A DNA stretch of 45,704 bases from an uncultured Eubacteriales bacterium. GTDB lineage: Bacteria > Bacillota > Clostridia > Oscillospirales > Oscillospiraceae. Below, in pieces: positions 32,296-41,306 of the stretch. Made by a program: the position numbers and the translations under genes. Position 1 is the first letter of the stretch, and each line of letters starts with the position of its first letter. Below the pieces are notes generated by a model. The model saw only the letters and a list, made by a program, of their open reading frames with translations. It was not told the origin of the DNA and did not search any database. Location of the stretch: contig URGL01000011.1 of the NCBI GenBank assembly GCA_900547405.1, forward strand, positions 1 through 45,704. The letters run 5' to 3'.

Positions 32296-33489
32296 ATGAA
32301 AAAGTATTTGGCTATGCTTCTGGCTGTGGTCATGGTCCTGAGCCTGGCCGCCTGCGGCGGCAAGACGGAGGCCCCTGCCACCACCGCTGCCCCTGCTGCC
32401 ACGGACGCTCCCGCGGCCACCGAGGCCACCGAGGCCCCCAAGAGCGAAAGCAAGTATCCCAGCTATTTTGACGGCATGGACGATCTTATCGCCGCGGCTC
32501 AGGCCGAGGGCGAGCTGACGGTCTACGGCTCCTGCGAAGAGGAGTACCTGGCCGCCGCCTGCCAGCACTTCCAGGAAGTGTTCGGCATCAAGGTCAACTA
32601 TCAGCGTCTGTCCACCGGTGAGGTCCAGGCCAAGATCGAGGAAGAGAAGGGCAATCCCTCTGCCGACGTCTGGTTCGGCGGCACCACCGATCCCTACAAC
32701 GTGGTCGCCAAGGAAGGCCTGCTGGAGCCCTATGCCGCTCAGAACGCCTCCCATCTGCTCAGCGATATGTACAAGGATCCCGACGGCAACTGGTACGGCA
32801 TCTACAAGGGCATCCTGGGCTTCATGGTCAACACCGATGAGCTGGCCCGGATGAAGCTGGAGGCTCCCGCCGACTGGCAGGATCTCTTAAAGCCCGAATA
32901 CAAGGGCCTGATCTGGCTGTCCAACTACAACACCGCCGGCACCGCCAAGCTGGTCATCAACACCATGATCCAGAAGTACGGCCACGACGAAGGCATCCAG
33001 TACCTGGTGGACCTGGATAAGAACATCGAGGTTTACACCAAGTCCGGCTCCGGCCCCTCCAAGAACGTGGGCACCGGCGAGTGCGTCATCGGCATCGGCT
33101 TCCTGCATGACGGCATTACCCAGATCGTGGACAACGGCTACACCAACGTGGAGCTGGTGATCCCCTCCACCGGCACCTCCTTCGAGGTGGGCGCCACCGC
33201 CATCTTCAAGGGCGCTGCCCACTCCAACGCCGCCAAGCTGTGGATCGAGTACGCCCTGTCCCCCGAGTGCGTGAACCTGGCTGCCCAGAACGGCTCCTAC
33301 CAGTTCCTGGTCATCGACAACGCCACCCAGCCTGAGGTTGCCATGCAGTTCGGCCTGGATCCCGACAACGTCATGGACTATGACTTCGAGGATGCCAAGA
33401 ACAACATCGGCACCTACATCGAGGAAGTTATGGCCGCTCTGAACGCCGGCGGCGCCAACACCGGCGCGGACCGGTTCAAGACCGAGTAA
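32296..33489 (+). CDS. ABC transporter substrate-binding lipoprotein, iron(III)-type (AfuA/FbpA-like)
   Basis: 397-aa exported lipoprotein. The signal peptide MKKYLAMLLAVVMVLSLAAC puts the lipid-bearing Cys at residue 20. An Ala/Thr/Glu-rich linker runs to about residue 52. The binding domain has the family's GELTVYGSCEEE near residue 74, STGEVQAKIEEE, and ADVWFGGT, where metal-binding proteins of this class have conserved residues. Ferric iron is the usual substrate; phosphonate or polyamine relatives cannot be excluded. TGGAGG precedes the ATG. A strong terminator follows it, so the binding protein is probably made in excess over its transporter. Confidence 0.9.
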   Translation: MKKYLAMLLAVVMVLSLAACGGKTEAPATTAAPAATDAPAATEATEAPKSESKYPSYFDGMDDLIAAAQAEGELTVYGSCEEEYLAAACQHFQEVFGIKVNYQRLSTGEVQAKIEEEKGNPSADVWFGGTTDPYNVVAKEGLLEPYAAQNASHLLSDMYKDPDGNWYGIYKGILGFMVNTDELARMKLEAPADWQDLLKPEYKGLIWLSNYNTAGTAKLVINTMIQKYGHDEGIQYLVDLDKNIEVYTKSGSGPSKNVGTGECVIGIGFLHDGITQIVDNGYTNVELVIPSTGTSFEVGATAIFKGAAHSNAAKLWIEYALSPECVNLAAQNGSYQFLVIDNATQPEVAMQFGLDPDNVMDYDFEDAKNNIGTYIEEVMAALNAGGANTGADRFKTE

Positions 33490-33506
33490 GTTGTAATACC
33501 TAAGCC

Positions 33507-33540
33507 AACAAGGCGGCGGCAAAAGCCGCCGCCTTGTTTT
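33507..33540 (+). terminator. Strong terminator between the binding protein and permease genes
   Basis: A 14-bp perfect stem (33507-33520 with 33525-33538) with an AAAA loop, then TTTT. It would reduce transcription of the permease and ATPase genes. Confidence 0.85.
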
Positions 33541-33572
33541 AAAGGCTCCCTTGCGTAAAGGGAGGCTTTATT
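33541..33572. repeat. Palindromic repeat, second family (GCTCCCTTGCGTAAAGGGAG type), copy D
   Basis: AAAGGCTCCCTT-GCGTA-AAGGGAGGCTTT with one mismatch. The core CTCCCTTGCGTAAAGGGAG recurs inverted at 36536-36554. Confidence 0.65.
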
Positions 33573-33593
33573 AAAAAAAGGAGGAATCCGCCC

Positions 33594-35306
33594 ATGGCAA
33601 CAACCCAGAGCACGGCGCTGGACCGGAAAAAACTGATGGGTGACCCCATTCTGGTGACCACCATTGTCGTACTGATCACGTTCCTCACCCTATTCATTCT
33701 CTACCCCCTGGCCATTCTGTTGGTGGACAGCTTTGTGGGGGACGGCGGCTTCAGCTTCGGTGTGTTCCGGCGCATTTTTGCCATCCCCTCCTTTACCACA
33801 GCCATTACCAACACCTTAAAGGTTGGCTTCCTGGTGGGCATCCTCTCCACATTGGTGGGGCTTCTCTTCGCCTATGTGGAGGTCTACGTCCGCATGAACA
33901 AATTCACCGGGGGGCTGTTCAAGGTCGTGTCCATGCTGCCCGTGGTATCGCCCCCCTTCGTATTGAGCCTTTCCATGATCATGCTCTTCGGCAAGGCGGG
34001 CATCATCACCCGGTTCCTGCTGAAGATCTATGACAACAGCGTCTATGGCTTCTGGGGCATTGCGGTGGTCCAGACCCTGACCTTCTTCCCGGTGTGCTAC
34101 ATGATGCTGAAGGGCCTGCTGAAAAACATTGACCCCTCCCTGGAGGAGGCGGCCCGGGACATGGGAGCCTCCCGGTGGAAGGTCTTCACCAGTGTGACCC
34201 TTCCCCTGCTGCTGCCGGGCCTGGGCAACGCCTTCCTGGTGACCTTCATCGAGTCCATCGCGGACTTCGCCAACCCCATGCTCATCGGCGGCTCCTACGA
34301 CACCCTGGCCACCACCATCTACCTGCAGATCACCGGCGCTTACGACAAGGCCGGTGCCGCCGCCATGGCCGTGGTGCTGCTGTGCATCACCCTGTGTATG
34401 TTCGCCGTCCAGAAATACTACTTAGAGCGCAAGACCGCCGCCACCCTGACAGGCAAGGCCTCCCGGGGACGGATGCTCATTGGGGACCCCAGCGTGAAGA
34501 TCCCTCTCACCGTGCTGTGCTCGTTGGTGGCCATTTTCGTCATCATGATGTACCTGTGCGTGCCCATCGGAGCCTGCTTCCCCACCTGGGGCTTCAAGTT
34601 CTTCCCCCTGACGGGCAAATGGTTCCAGCTGGTGTTCAGCCGCTACCACGGCCTCCAGGCCTTCCGGGATTCCTTCCTCCTGAGCCTGATCTCCGCCCCC
34701 ATTACGGCCCTTCTCAGCATGATCATCTCCTATCTGGTGGTCAAGCGGAACTTCAGGGCCAAGGGCTTTATTGAGGCCGTGTCCATGCTGGCCATGGCCG
34801 TACCCGGCACCGTGCTGGGCGTGGGCTATATCCGGGGCTTCTCCGGCGGCCTGTTCCACACGGGACTTCTCCAGGGCCTCTACGGCACCGGAGCCATCCT
34901 CATCATCGTCTTCGTGGTCCGTTCCCTGCCCACCGGCACCCGCAGCGGCATCTCCGCCCTGCGGCAGATCGACAAATCCATTGAGGAGTCCGCCTACGAC
35001 ATGGGCGCGGACAGCTTCCGGGTATTCATGACCGTGACCCTGCCCCTCATCAAGGACTCCTTCCTCAGCGGCCTCGTCACCGCCTTCGTCCGGAGCATTA
35101 CCGCCATCTCCGCCATCATCCTGCTGGTGACCCCCCAGTTCCTGCTCATCACCGTGCAGATCAACGAATTTGCCGAGAAGGGCTCCTACAGCCTGGCCTG
35201 CGCCTTCGCCACCATCCTCATCGGCATCACCTACGGCAGCGTTCTGCTCATGAACCTGGTCACCAAGTATTTCGGCACCAGCAGAAAAATCAAGGAGGGC
35301 AAGTAA
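33594..35306 (+). CDS. ABC transporter permease, iron(III)-type, two fused domains (FbpB-like)
   Basis: 570-aa membrane protein in which two permease domains are joined. Each half has about six hydrophobic segments and one EAA loop: EEAARDMGASRWKVFTSVTLP near residue 185 and EESAYDMGADSFRVFMTVTLP near 465. These loops dock the ATPase. Fused permeases are typical of ferric iron, thiamine and related importers. The start at 33594 has AAAGGAGGAA upstream. It ends immediately before the ATPase gene, so the two are translated together. Confidence 0.93.
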   Translation: MATTQSTALDRKKLMGDPILVTTIVVLITFLTLFILYPLAILLVDSFVGDGGFSFGVFRRIFAIPSFTTAITNTLKVGFLVGILSTLVGLLFAYVEVYVRMNKFTGGLFKVVSMLPVVSPPFVLSLSMIMLFGKAGIITRFLLKIYDNSVYGFWGIAVVQTLTFFPVCYMMLKGLLKNIDPSLEEAARDMGASRWKVFTSVTLPLLLPGLGNAFLVTFIESIADFANPMLIGGSYDTLATTIYLQITGAYDKAGAAAMAVVLLCITLCMFAVQKYYLERKTAATLTGKASRGRMLIGDPSVKIPLTVLCSLVAIFVIMMYLCVPIGACFPTWGFKFFPLTGKWFQLVFSRYHGLQAFRDSFLLSLISAPITALLSMIISYLVVKRNFRAKGFIEAVSMLAMAVPGTVLGVGYIRGFSGGLFHTGLLQGLYGTGAILIIVFVVRSLPTGTRSGISALRQIDKSIEESAYDMGADSFRVFMTVTLPLIKDSFLSGLVTAFVRSITAISAIILLVTPQFLLITVQINEFAEKGSYSLACAFATILIGITYGSVLLMNLVTKYFGTSRKIKEGK

Positions 35307-36383
35307 ATGGAAAAACAGAAAAAAGGTGTGCGCCTGGAGCACATTTCCAAAATCTACCAGGACCCCAAAACCGGCAAGGACTTCTATGCCGTTAAGGACA
35401 ATTCCCTGACCATCGCCCCTGGGGAGTTCGTCACCTTGCTTGGCCCCTCCGGCTGCGGCAAGACCACCACCCTGCGGATGATCGCGGGCTTCGAAAGCCC
35501 TGACGAGGGCGAGATCTACCTGGGGGACGAGCCCATCAACGCCCTGACCCCCAACAAGCGGGACACCGCCATGGTGTTCCAGAGCTACGCATTGCTTCCC
35601 CACTACAATGTCTTCGACAACGTGGCCTATGGCCTGAAGCTGCGGAAGGTCCCCAAGGAGGAAATCAAAGAGCGGGTCATGAAGATCCTGGACCTGGTGG
35701 AGCTTTCCGGCATGGAGGGCCGCATGACCAACCAGCTCTCCGGCGGCCAGCAGCAGCGGGTGGCCCTGGCCCGGGCCCTGGTCATTGAGCCCAGCGTGCT
35801 CCTCTTTGACGAGCCTCTTTCGAACCTGGATGCCAAGCTGAGAGTCACCATGCGGACGGAGATCCGCCGGATCCAGCAGGAGGTGGGCATCACCGCCATC
35901 TACGTCACCCACGACCAGAGCGAAGCCATGGCCCTGTCCGACCGGATCATCATCATGCGTTCCGGCGTGGTGGAGCAGATCGGCACCCCCCAGGAAATCT
36001 ACTACCACCCCGTCAACGAGTTTGTGGCCGACTTCATCGGCGAGGCCAACTTCCTCAAGGGCAAGCTGGAAGCCATTGAAAACGGCAAGGCCCGGATCAA
36101 CGTCTCCGGCGACATCTGCCACGCCGCGGTGATCCCCGGCATGGAGGTAGGCAGGGACTACACCATCGTCCTGCGCCCGGAAGCCGCCGCCCTGGCCCAG
36201 GAGGGGGGCCTGCCCTGCCAGGTAGTCCTGTCCTGCTTCATGGGCAGCTACCAGAACTACCACGTAAAGGTAGGCGACACCCTGGTAAAGCTGACAGACC
36301 CCAACCCCAAAAACAAGCGGGTCTACAAAGTCGGCGAACACTGCCACCTGGTCTTCGACCCGGAGAATGTGCACGTGCTGTAA
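35307..36383 (+). CDS. ABC transporter ATPase, FbpC/PotA-like
   Basis: 358-aa ATPase of the sugar/iron/polyamine class. Walker A GPSGCGKTT (near residue 48), Q-loop FQSYALLP, signature LSGGQQQR (near 143), Walker B LLFDEPLSNLD, and the switch His in VTHDQSEA are all present. The C-terminal TOBE-type extension (about 240-358) is typical of regulated members of this family. The ATG directly follows the permease stop, with AAGGAGGG upstream. It is the last gene; the repeat block at 36403 follows. Confidence 0.94.
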   Translation: MEKQKKGVRLEHISKIYQDPKTGKDFYAVKDNSLTIAPGEFVTLLGPSGCGKTTTLRMIAGFESPDEGEIYLGDEPINALTPNKRDTAMVFQSYALLPHYNVFDNVAYGLKLRKVPKEEIKERVMKILDLVELSGMEGRMTNQLSGGQQQRVALARALVIEPSVLLFDEPLSNLDAKLRVTMRTEIRRIQQEVGITAIYVTHDQSEAMALSDRIIIMRSGVVEQIGTPQEIYYHPVNEFVADFIGEANFLKGKLEAIENGKARINVSGDICHAAVIPGMEVGRDYTIVLRPEAAALAQEGGLPCQVVLSCFMGSYQNYHVKVGDTLVKLTDPNPKNKRVYKVGEHCHLVFDPENVHVL

Positions 36384-36402
36384 GTAACCCGCCGGAGGCC
36401 CC

Positions 36403-36605
36403 CTACCCTCTCCTGAGAGAGATGGAGGACCCCCATACCCTCTCCTGGGAGAGGGTGGCAGGGCGAAGCCCTGACGGGTGTGGGGCGGACCAAGCCTACA
36501 GCAAGGCGATCCCTCAGTCAGCCTGGGGCTGACAGCTCCCTTTACGCAAGGGAGCCTGCCCCTCATCCACCGCCGCGGCGGTCCCCCTTCCCCCTAGGGG
36601 AAGGT
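36403..36605. repeat. Compound REP-like repeat block, copy E
   Basis: In order: a broken first hairpin (TACCCTCTCCTGAGAGAGA), a complete unit (ACCCTCTCCTGGGAGAGGG, TGGC, AGGGCGAAGCCCT, GACGGGTGTGGGGCGG), a GTCAGCC/GGCTGAC hairpin with CTCCCTTTACGCAAGGGAG (second family), and an inverted unit ending CCTTCCCCCTAGGGGAAGG. The inverted unit reaches the stop codon of mnmG, and the block lies between two convergent genes. Confidence 0.8.
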
Positions 36606-38467
36606 CAGGAGTTCAGATAGATCATCAGCACCGCGATATCCGCCGGGCTGACACCGGAAATTCGTCCCGCCTGGCCCAGGGACACCGGGCGGATCTCGCT
36701 GAGCTTCTGCCGTGCCTCCAACCGAAGGCCGGAGATGGCGTTGTAGTCGATGTCTTCGGGAAGAAGCCTTGCCTCTTCTTTCCGGAATTCCGCCACCTGC
36801 TTTTCCTGCCGGGCCAGATATCCCGCGTATTTCAGCTGGATCTCTACCTCTTCCGTGACGGAGAGGGGAAGCTCCGGCCGGTCTTTGTCGAAGGGGGCCA
36901 GGTCCTCATAGCTTACCTGGGGGCGGCGGAGAAGGTCTGCCAGGCGGGCGGAATTTTCCACCGGGGCGGTGTCCCGGCTTGCGAGCATTTCGTTCAGGGC
37001 GGCGCTTCCGGGAATGCCGCTCCCTTCCAGGCGGCTGATTTCCCGCTTGACTGCCGCGTACTTTTCCTCTACCGCTTTCAGCCGTTCCGGGGGGATGAGG
37101 CCCACTTTCGCGCCGATGGCCGTCAGCCGCTGGTCGGCGTTGTCTTGCCGGTGGAGGAGCCGGTATTCGGACCGGCTGGTCATGATCCGGTAGGGCTCCT
37201 GGGTGCCTTTGGTGACCAGGTCGTCGATCAGGGTGCCGATGTAGCTGGTGTCCCGGGTCAGGATCATGGGAGGACGGCCCAGCAGCTTCAGGGCGGCGTT
37301 GATGCCGGCGACCAGCCCCTGGGCGGCGGCCTCCTCGTAGCCGGAGGTGCCGTTGAACTGTCCCGCGCCGTAGAGGCCCGGGACCTTTTTGCTCTCCAGA
37401 GTGGGCTTCAATTCCGTGGGGTCCACGCACTCGTATTCGATGGCGTAGGCCGGGCGCATCATTTCGGCCCGCTCCAATCCTGCTACGGTCCGCAGCATCC
37501 GGATCTGCACATCCTCGGGCAGGCTGGAGGAGAAGCCCTGGATATACATTTCCTCGGTGTTCAGCCCGCAGGGCTCGATGAAGAGCTGATGCCGGGTCTT
37601 TTCCGGGAAACGGACGATTTTCGTTTCGATGCTGGGACAGTACCGGGGGCCTACGCCGGAGATGGTGCCGTCGTAGATGGGGCTGCGGTCCAGATTCTCC
37701 CGGATGATGCGGTGGGTTTCCTCATTGGTGTAGGTCAGGTAGCACACGGCGGAGTTGTTGACCTTGCCGGTGGTGCGGAAGGAGAAGGGCTCTACGGTGT
37801 CGTCCCCCGGCTGCAGCTCCATTTTGGAAAAATCAATGCTCCGCCGGTTTACCCGGGGAGGGGTGCCGGTTTTGAACCGGCGCAGATCCAGTCCAAGAGA
37901 ACGGAGGCTGTCTGCCAGGCCGATGCTGGGGTGCATCCCGTCGGGGCCGGAGGACAGCACAGAGGGGCCGATGATGACGGTGGAGTCCAGGTAGGTCCCT
38001 GTGGCCACCACCAGGGCCCGGGCTCCGTACTGCCCGCCCAGGTTGGTCTCCAGACCGGAGACGGCGCCTCCCTCTGTCAGGACCTTTACGATCTGAGCCT
38101 GCTTCAGCTCCAGATTTTCCTGCTTTTCCAGGGTGTGCTTCATGTATTCCTGGTAGCGCCGCCGGTCCGCCTGGGCCCGAAGGGAATGGACCGCGGGGCC
38201 CTTGCCCCGGTTCAGCATCCGGTACTGGATGCAGCTATGGTCCGCTGCCAGGCCCATTTCGCCTCCCAGGGCATCCAGCTCCCGGACCAGGTGGCCCTTG
38301 CCGGTGCCGCCGATGGCGGGGTTGCAGGGCATATTGCCTACGGCATCCAGGTTGATGGTGAAGAGAATGGTCTTGAGGCCCAGCCGGGCGGCGGCCAAGG
38401 CGGCCTCAATGCCGGCGTGGCCCGCTCCAATGACGGCCACGTCGCAATTTTCCACGAAATAGGACAT
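36605..38467 (-). CDS. mnmG: tRNA uridine-5-carboxymethylaminomethyl modification enzyme MnmG
   Basis: 620-aa FAD enzyme that with MnmE modifies U34 of tRNAs reading two-fold codons. The N-terminal FAD-binding GAGHAGIEAALAAARLG (residues 15-31) is exact. Other family blocks: CNPAIGGTGKGHLVRE, VVATGTYL, RFKTGTPPRV, QFNGTSGYEEAAAQG. Length is normal. The start lies two bases after the stop of trmB, so the two tRNA modification genes form an operon. mnmE is not in the window. The stop lies at the edge of repeat block E. Confidence 0.97.
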   Translation of the reverse strand: MSYFVENCDVAVIGAGHAGIEAALAAARLGLKTILFTINLDAVGNMPCNPAIGGTGKGHLVRELDALGGEMGLAADHSCIQYRMLNRGKGPAVHSLRAQADRRRYQEYMKHTLEKQENLELKQAQIVKVLTEGGAVSGLETNLGGQYGARALVVATGTYLDSTVIIGPSVLSSGPDGMHPSIGLADSLRSLGLDLRRFKTGTPPRVNRRSIDFSKMELQPGDDTVEPFSFRTTGKVNNSAVCYLTYTNEETHRIIRENLDRSPIYDGTISGVGPRYCPSIETKIVRFPEKTRHQLFIEPCGLNTEEMYIQGFSSSLPEDVQIRMLRTVAGLERAEMMRPAYAIEYECVDPTELKPTLESKKVPGLYGAGQFNGTSGYEEAAAQGLVAGINAALKLLGRPPMILTRDTSYIGTLIDDLVTKGTQEPYRIMTSRSEYRLLHRQDNADQRLTAIGAKVGLIPPERLKAVEEKYAAVKREISRLEGSGIPGSAALNEMLASRDTAPVENSARLADLLRRPQVSYEDLAPFDKDRPELPLSVTEEVEIQLKYAGYLARQEKQVAEFRKEEARLLPEDIDYNAISGLRLEARQKLSEIRPVSLGQAGRISGVSPADIAVLMIYLNS

Positions 38468-38469
38468 CT

Positions 38470-39150
38470 TTAAGCCTCCTCAGGCTCTTTCTTCTCCTCC
38501 TTGGGCAGTACAAAGGGCTTGCAGACCACTTCGCACCGGTGGATGGGGGTGCCCAGAGCGTGGAACTTTTCTTCGTAGCCCGTCATAATGCCCACCGCGC
38601 CGTCCTTGTGCAGGTCGTCTGTGACGTTCTTGGTTTCCAGGCCGCAGGCGGCGAATTCCTCCAGGGAGAAGGCAAAGAGAGGGGCGTTGTCGGTTTTGAA
38701 GTGGAACTCGCCGCCCTCCCGGACTACCCGGCAGTACTTGTCCAGGAAGCCCCGGTGGGTCAGGCGGCGCTTGGCATTCTTTTTCCGGGGCCAGGGGTCC
38801 GGGAAGTTGATGAACAGCCGGTCGATTTCCCCGGGGGCGAAGATGTTCTCGATTTCCGCCACATCCATATCGATGAAGAAGACGTTCCTCAGGCCCATGT
38901 CCCGGGCCTTCTCCATGGCCACCACCATGGCCTCCCGGCACCGCTCCACGGCGATGAGGAGCACGTCCGGGTTTGCCTGGGCGGTTTCCGCGGTGAACTT
39001 GCCCTTACCGCAGCCTACCTCCACCCACAGGGCGGTGCAGTCCGGCTTCAAAGAGCGCCACTGGCCCTTCTTCTCCTGGGGCTCGGCGATCCGATAGGCG
39101 GCGCACCGCTCCATCCGGGGCTCCAGGTTCTTCATTTTGCGCATTCTCAT
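38470..39150 (-). CDS. trmB: tRNA (guanine-N7-)-methyltransferase TrmB
   Basis: 226-aa SAM-dependent enzyme that makes m7G46 in tRNA. Motif I is VEVGCGKGKF (near residue 46). The TrmB signature FINFPDPWPRKKNAKRRLTH lies near 115-134, and ALGTPIHR closes the domain. The start at 39150 has GGAGGATACCCCCT upstream; the longer in-frame start at 39225 would overlap the promoter. It leads a two-gene operon with mnmG. Confidence 0.95.
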   Translation of the reverse strand: MRMRKMKNLEPRMERCAAYRIAEPQEKKGQWRSLKPDCTALWVEVGCGKGKFTAETAQANPDVLLIAVERCREAMVVAMEKARDMGLRNVFFIDMDVAEIENIFAPGEIDRLFINFPDPWPRKKNAKRRLTHRGFLDKYCRVVREGGEFHFKTDNAPLFAFSLEEFAACGLETKNVTDDLHKDGAVGIMTGYEEKFHALGTPIHRCEVVCKPFVLPKEEKKEPEEA

Positions 39151-39196
39151 AGGGGGTATCCTCCAAAAGACGAGAGATTTTTTAGATAATCGACTT

Positions 39197-39225
39197 ATTA
39201 TACTCGGCTTTTCTGAAAAAGTCAA
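39197..39225 (-). promoter_or_regulatory. Promoter of trmB-mnmG
   Basis: On the minus strand TTGACT, 17 bp, TATAAT. The AT-rich pentamer array at 39252-39291 lies upstream of the -35 box. Confidence 0.85.
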
Positions 39226-39251
39226 AAAATAGTCTTTATAATTATAATAAT

Positions 39252-39291
39252 GAATTGAATTGTATTGTATTGAATTGAACTGAATTGAATT
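39252..39291. repeat. Pentanucleotide tandem repeat (GAATT)8, imperfect
   Basis: Eight units: GAATT x2, GTATT x2, GAATT, GAACT, GAATT x2. It sits 27 bases upstream of the trmB promoter -35 box, between convergent-end and promoter sequences. Copy number might vary by slippage. Confidence 0.8.
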
Positions 39292-39335
39292 GGGCGCTCA
39301 TGGCACTGCATGGCCTCTGTTTGCCGCCATATGGC

Positions 39336-41126
39336 CTATTCTCCGTACCGAATGAGATACTGCTCCCACAAAAAGCGTTCTCCCCTGTCTTCCAGCTCGA
39401 AGGCCTCCCGGATGCCGGTGCAGATGCGGCGGAGCTTCTGCTGCAAAATGGGGGCGGTGAACATATCTCCGTTTCCGGGGTTCACGGCGCACTCAAAGAT
39501 CCGGGCCCGGTCCTCGGCGGGGTTTACCATGGCGTAGTAGTCCACAAAGCACCGGTTGGTGCCGGTGAGGTACTGCTTATATGGGGTCATGTCGGCGTTC
39601 ACGTCCAGGCTGTAGGCGAACTCCTGGGGATTCAGGTCTGTCCAGTCGTCGTAGGCGCTGCAGCGGTTCATGACCTGGGTATCGATCAGGTGGCTGAACT
39701 CGTGGAACAGGGTATAGCGCAGGTCCTCCATGGGAGCCAGAGCCAGCACTACGTAACACTGATCGTCCTGCTGAAATTGGAGCCCCTGGGCACTGGCCAG
39801 GCTCCCGGAGGCGGGAGTTCCCTGAATTTTCGGCACCAGGCACAGGGAGAAGCTCTTCCAGCCGGATTGGAGCCGGGAGAGGAAGCCCTCCGGGAAATTG
39901 CGCAGGAGGGAGTCCAGGGCCTCCAGGGTCCAGTCCGTCTCGTCTGCCGGGGCGGTGCCGGAAAAGCTGTAGTCCCAGGGCTGAACGGCCAGAGCCTCGT
40001 CACCGATGCGGATATCCAGGCCGTAGGTGGTTTCCAGCTGGTCTGCCCTGGCCCGGCTGCTGGCGGCCTCCTGGGCCGTGGGCACATCGTGGTAGGGCAC
40101 CAGGCAGCTGGTTTCACTTTGGGCCGGGAAGGCATCATAGTGCCAGCGGAGGATGAGCCATCCGGCATCCGTGCTGTGGGCCAGCAGATAGGGCTTGCCG
40201 TCAGCGGTAACGCAGCCCAGCTTTGCCTGATCGACACCGGGGAGGGGCACTTCGCTGCGGCAGATCCCGGTGGACAGAAGATACAGGCGCAGGGTCATAC
40301 CGGAATCGCCGGAATACCCGGTGACGGCGGCGGAGAGCTCCGGCAGAAATCCCAGGCAGGCTTCTCCGGACCGGGTCACCAGACGCTGAGGCTCTGCTCC
40401 CAGGAGCAGGACACGGGAAAAGGCTCCGGGGCTGGCCCCCAGGGCGATCCCCTCCGGCGTCACGGCGGCATCCTTGGGGCACAGGGCCTCTTCTATGGAC
40501 TGGCCGTCCTGGGCGCTGACCAGCAGGGTGTTTTCCGCCCCGTTGGGGTCCGTCAGATGCACAAGCAGGGCTTGGCCGTTTTCCAGGCACCGGACGGAGC
40601 CGGATCGCACCGCCATATTGTCCCGCAGACCCCGCTGGGTCCCCAGCTCCGTGTCCAGCAGGTATAGGCCGTCCTGTTGGAGAAAATAGAAGGTTTTTCC
40701 ATCCGGGGAGACGCCGGGAAGCCCAAGGGTCCCTTCCGGCAGGTCCCAGGCGGACTGAGGCGAAAGCGTGGCATCCAGGGCCAGGATCTGCCGGGCGGCT
40801 TCGTCATAGACGAAGAGCCGGCCTTCCGCCGCCCCCAGGACCGGCCTGCTGGAGGTTTGCGCTGCCTTCCGCAGGCCGGAGCCGGTGTAAAGGGAGATGC
40901 CGCTTTCCCCCCAGAGGACCACATCCGTCCCCAGGGACCGGAGACCCTGGGGGGCGGTCTCCTCAATGGGAAAGACCTCCATAATGCCGCTGGTCTGGGT
41001 TTCCAGGGGGTGGCCGGAAACATGGAGGGACTGGCCACTTTCTTCTGTAGGGGTGGTGGGCTCCTCCTGCTTCTCGGCGCAGCCAACCAGCAGGAACAGG
41101 CAGAGCACAGCGGCAAGCAGTTTCAT
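39336..41126 (-). CDS. Lipoprotein with C-terminal zinc-metallopeptidase-like domain
   Basis: 596-aa exported lipoprotein; MKLLAAVLCLFLLVGC gives a lipidated Cys at 16. Residues about 45-330 read as repeated short strands with Gly turns (SPDGKTFYFLQQDGLYLLD, and VTADGKPYLLAHS), like a beta-propeller. The C-terminal part has HEFSH (near residue 470) in a helix TLFHEFSHLID, the HExxH zinc site, with a likely third ligand in IFECAV about 70 residues later. It may cleave a surface or extracellular protein; no family is assigned. AGGAGACAATGAT precedes the start. Confidence 0.82.
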   Translation of the reverse strand: MKLLAAVLCLFLLVGCAEKQEEPTTPTEESGQSLHVSGHPLETQTSGIMEVFPIEETAPQGLRSLGTDVVLWGESGISLYTGSGLRKAAQTSSRPVLGAAEGRLFVYDEAARQILALDATLSPQSAWDLPEGTLGLPGVSPDGKTFYFLQQDGLYLLDTELGTQRGLRDNMAVRSGSVRCLENGQALLVHLTDPNGAENTLLVSAQDGQSIEEALCPKDAAVTPEGIALGASPGAFSRVLLLGAEPQRLVTRSGEACLGFLPELSAAVTGYSGDSGMTLRLYLLSTGICRSEVPLPGVDQAKLGCVTADGKPYLLAHSTDAGWLILRWHYDAFPAQSETSCLVPYHDVPTAQEAASSRARADQLETTYGLDIRIGDEALAVQPWDYSFSGTAPADETDWTLEALDSLLRNFPEGFLSRLQSGWKSFSLCLVPKIQGTPASGSLASAQGLQFQQDDQCYVVLALAPMEDLRYTLFHEFSHLIDTQVMNRCSAYDDWTDLNPQEFAYSLDVNADMTPYKQYLTGTNRCFVDYYAMVNPAEDRARIFECAVNPGNGDMFTAPILQQKLRRICTGIREAFELEDRGERFLWEQYLIRYGE

Positions 41127-41127
41127 A

Positions 41128-41304
41128 TCATTGTCTCCTAGATAAGGTATAGTCGTCCCCTTGGCGATAATAGGGGCACTGCTGGGACCGGGAGGTAAGG
41201 ATACGGTATACCTCGTCCTCGTCCAGGTCCATCATGCAGTAGTACTCGTCATACTCTTCATCATAATCATAATACCAGCAGGTGTCGCATTGGGTCGAAT
41301 CCAT
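41128..41304 (-). CDS. 58-aa four-cysteine acidic protein
   Basis: Small protein with Cys pairs in CDTCWYYDYDEEYDEYYCMMDLDEDE and then CPYYRQGDD (written in parts: CDTCWYYDYD, EEYDEYYC, CPYYRQGDD). The spacing suggests a small metal-binding knuckle amid Asp/Glu/Tyr. I recall similar clostridial proteins filed as a DUF family (possibly DUF6472, unverified). The ATG at 41304 has GGAGGA six bases upstream; the ATG at 41310 is too close to it. The gene overlaps the end of the phosphodiesterase gene and precedes the peptidase-like lipoprotein by one base. Confidence 0.75.
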   Translation of the reverse strand: MDSTQCDTCWYYDYDEEYDEYYCMMDLDEDEVYRILTSRSQQCPYYRQGDDYTLSRRQ

Positions 41305-41306
41305 GG

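Noticed and set aside
34422..36566. 714-aa open frame on the minus strand
   Set aside because: It is the antisense shadow of the FbpB-like and FbpC-like genes, whose motifs are intact; the translation is His/Gly/Val-rich with no family resemblance.
37145..38473. 442-aa plus-strand open frame
   Set aside because: Antisense to mnmG, which is unambiguous by motif.
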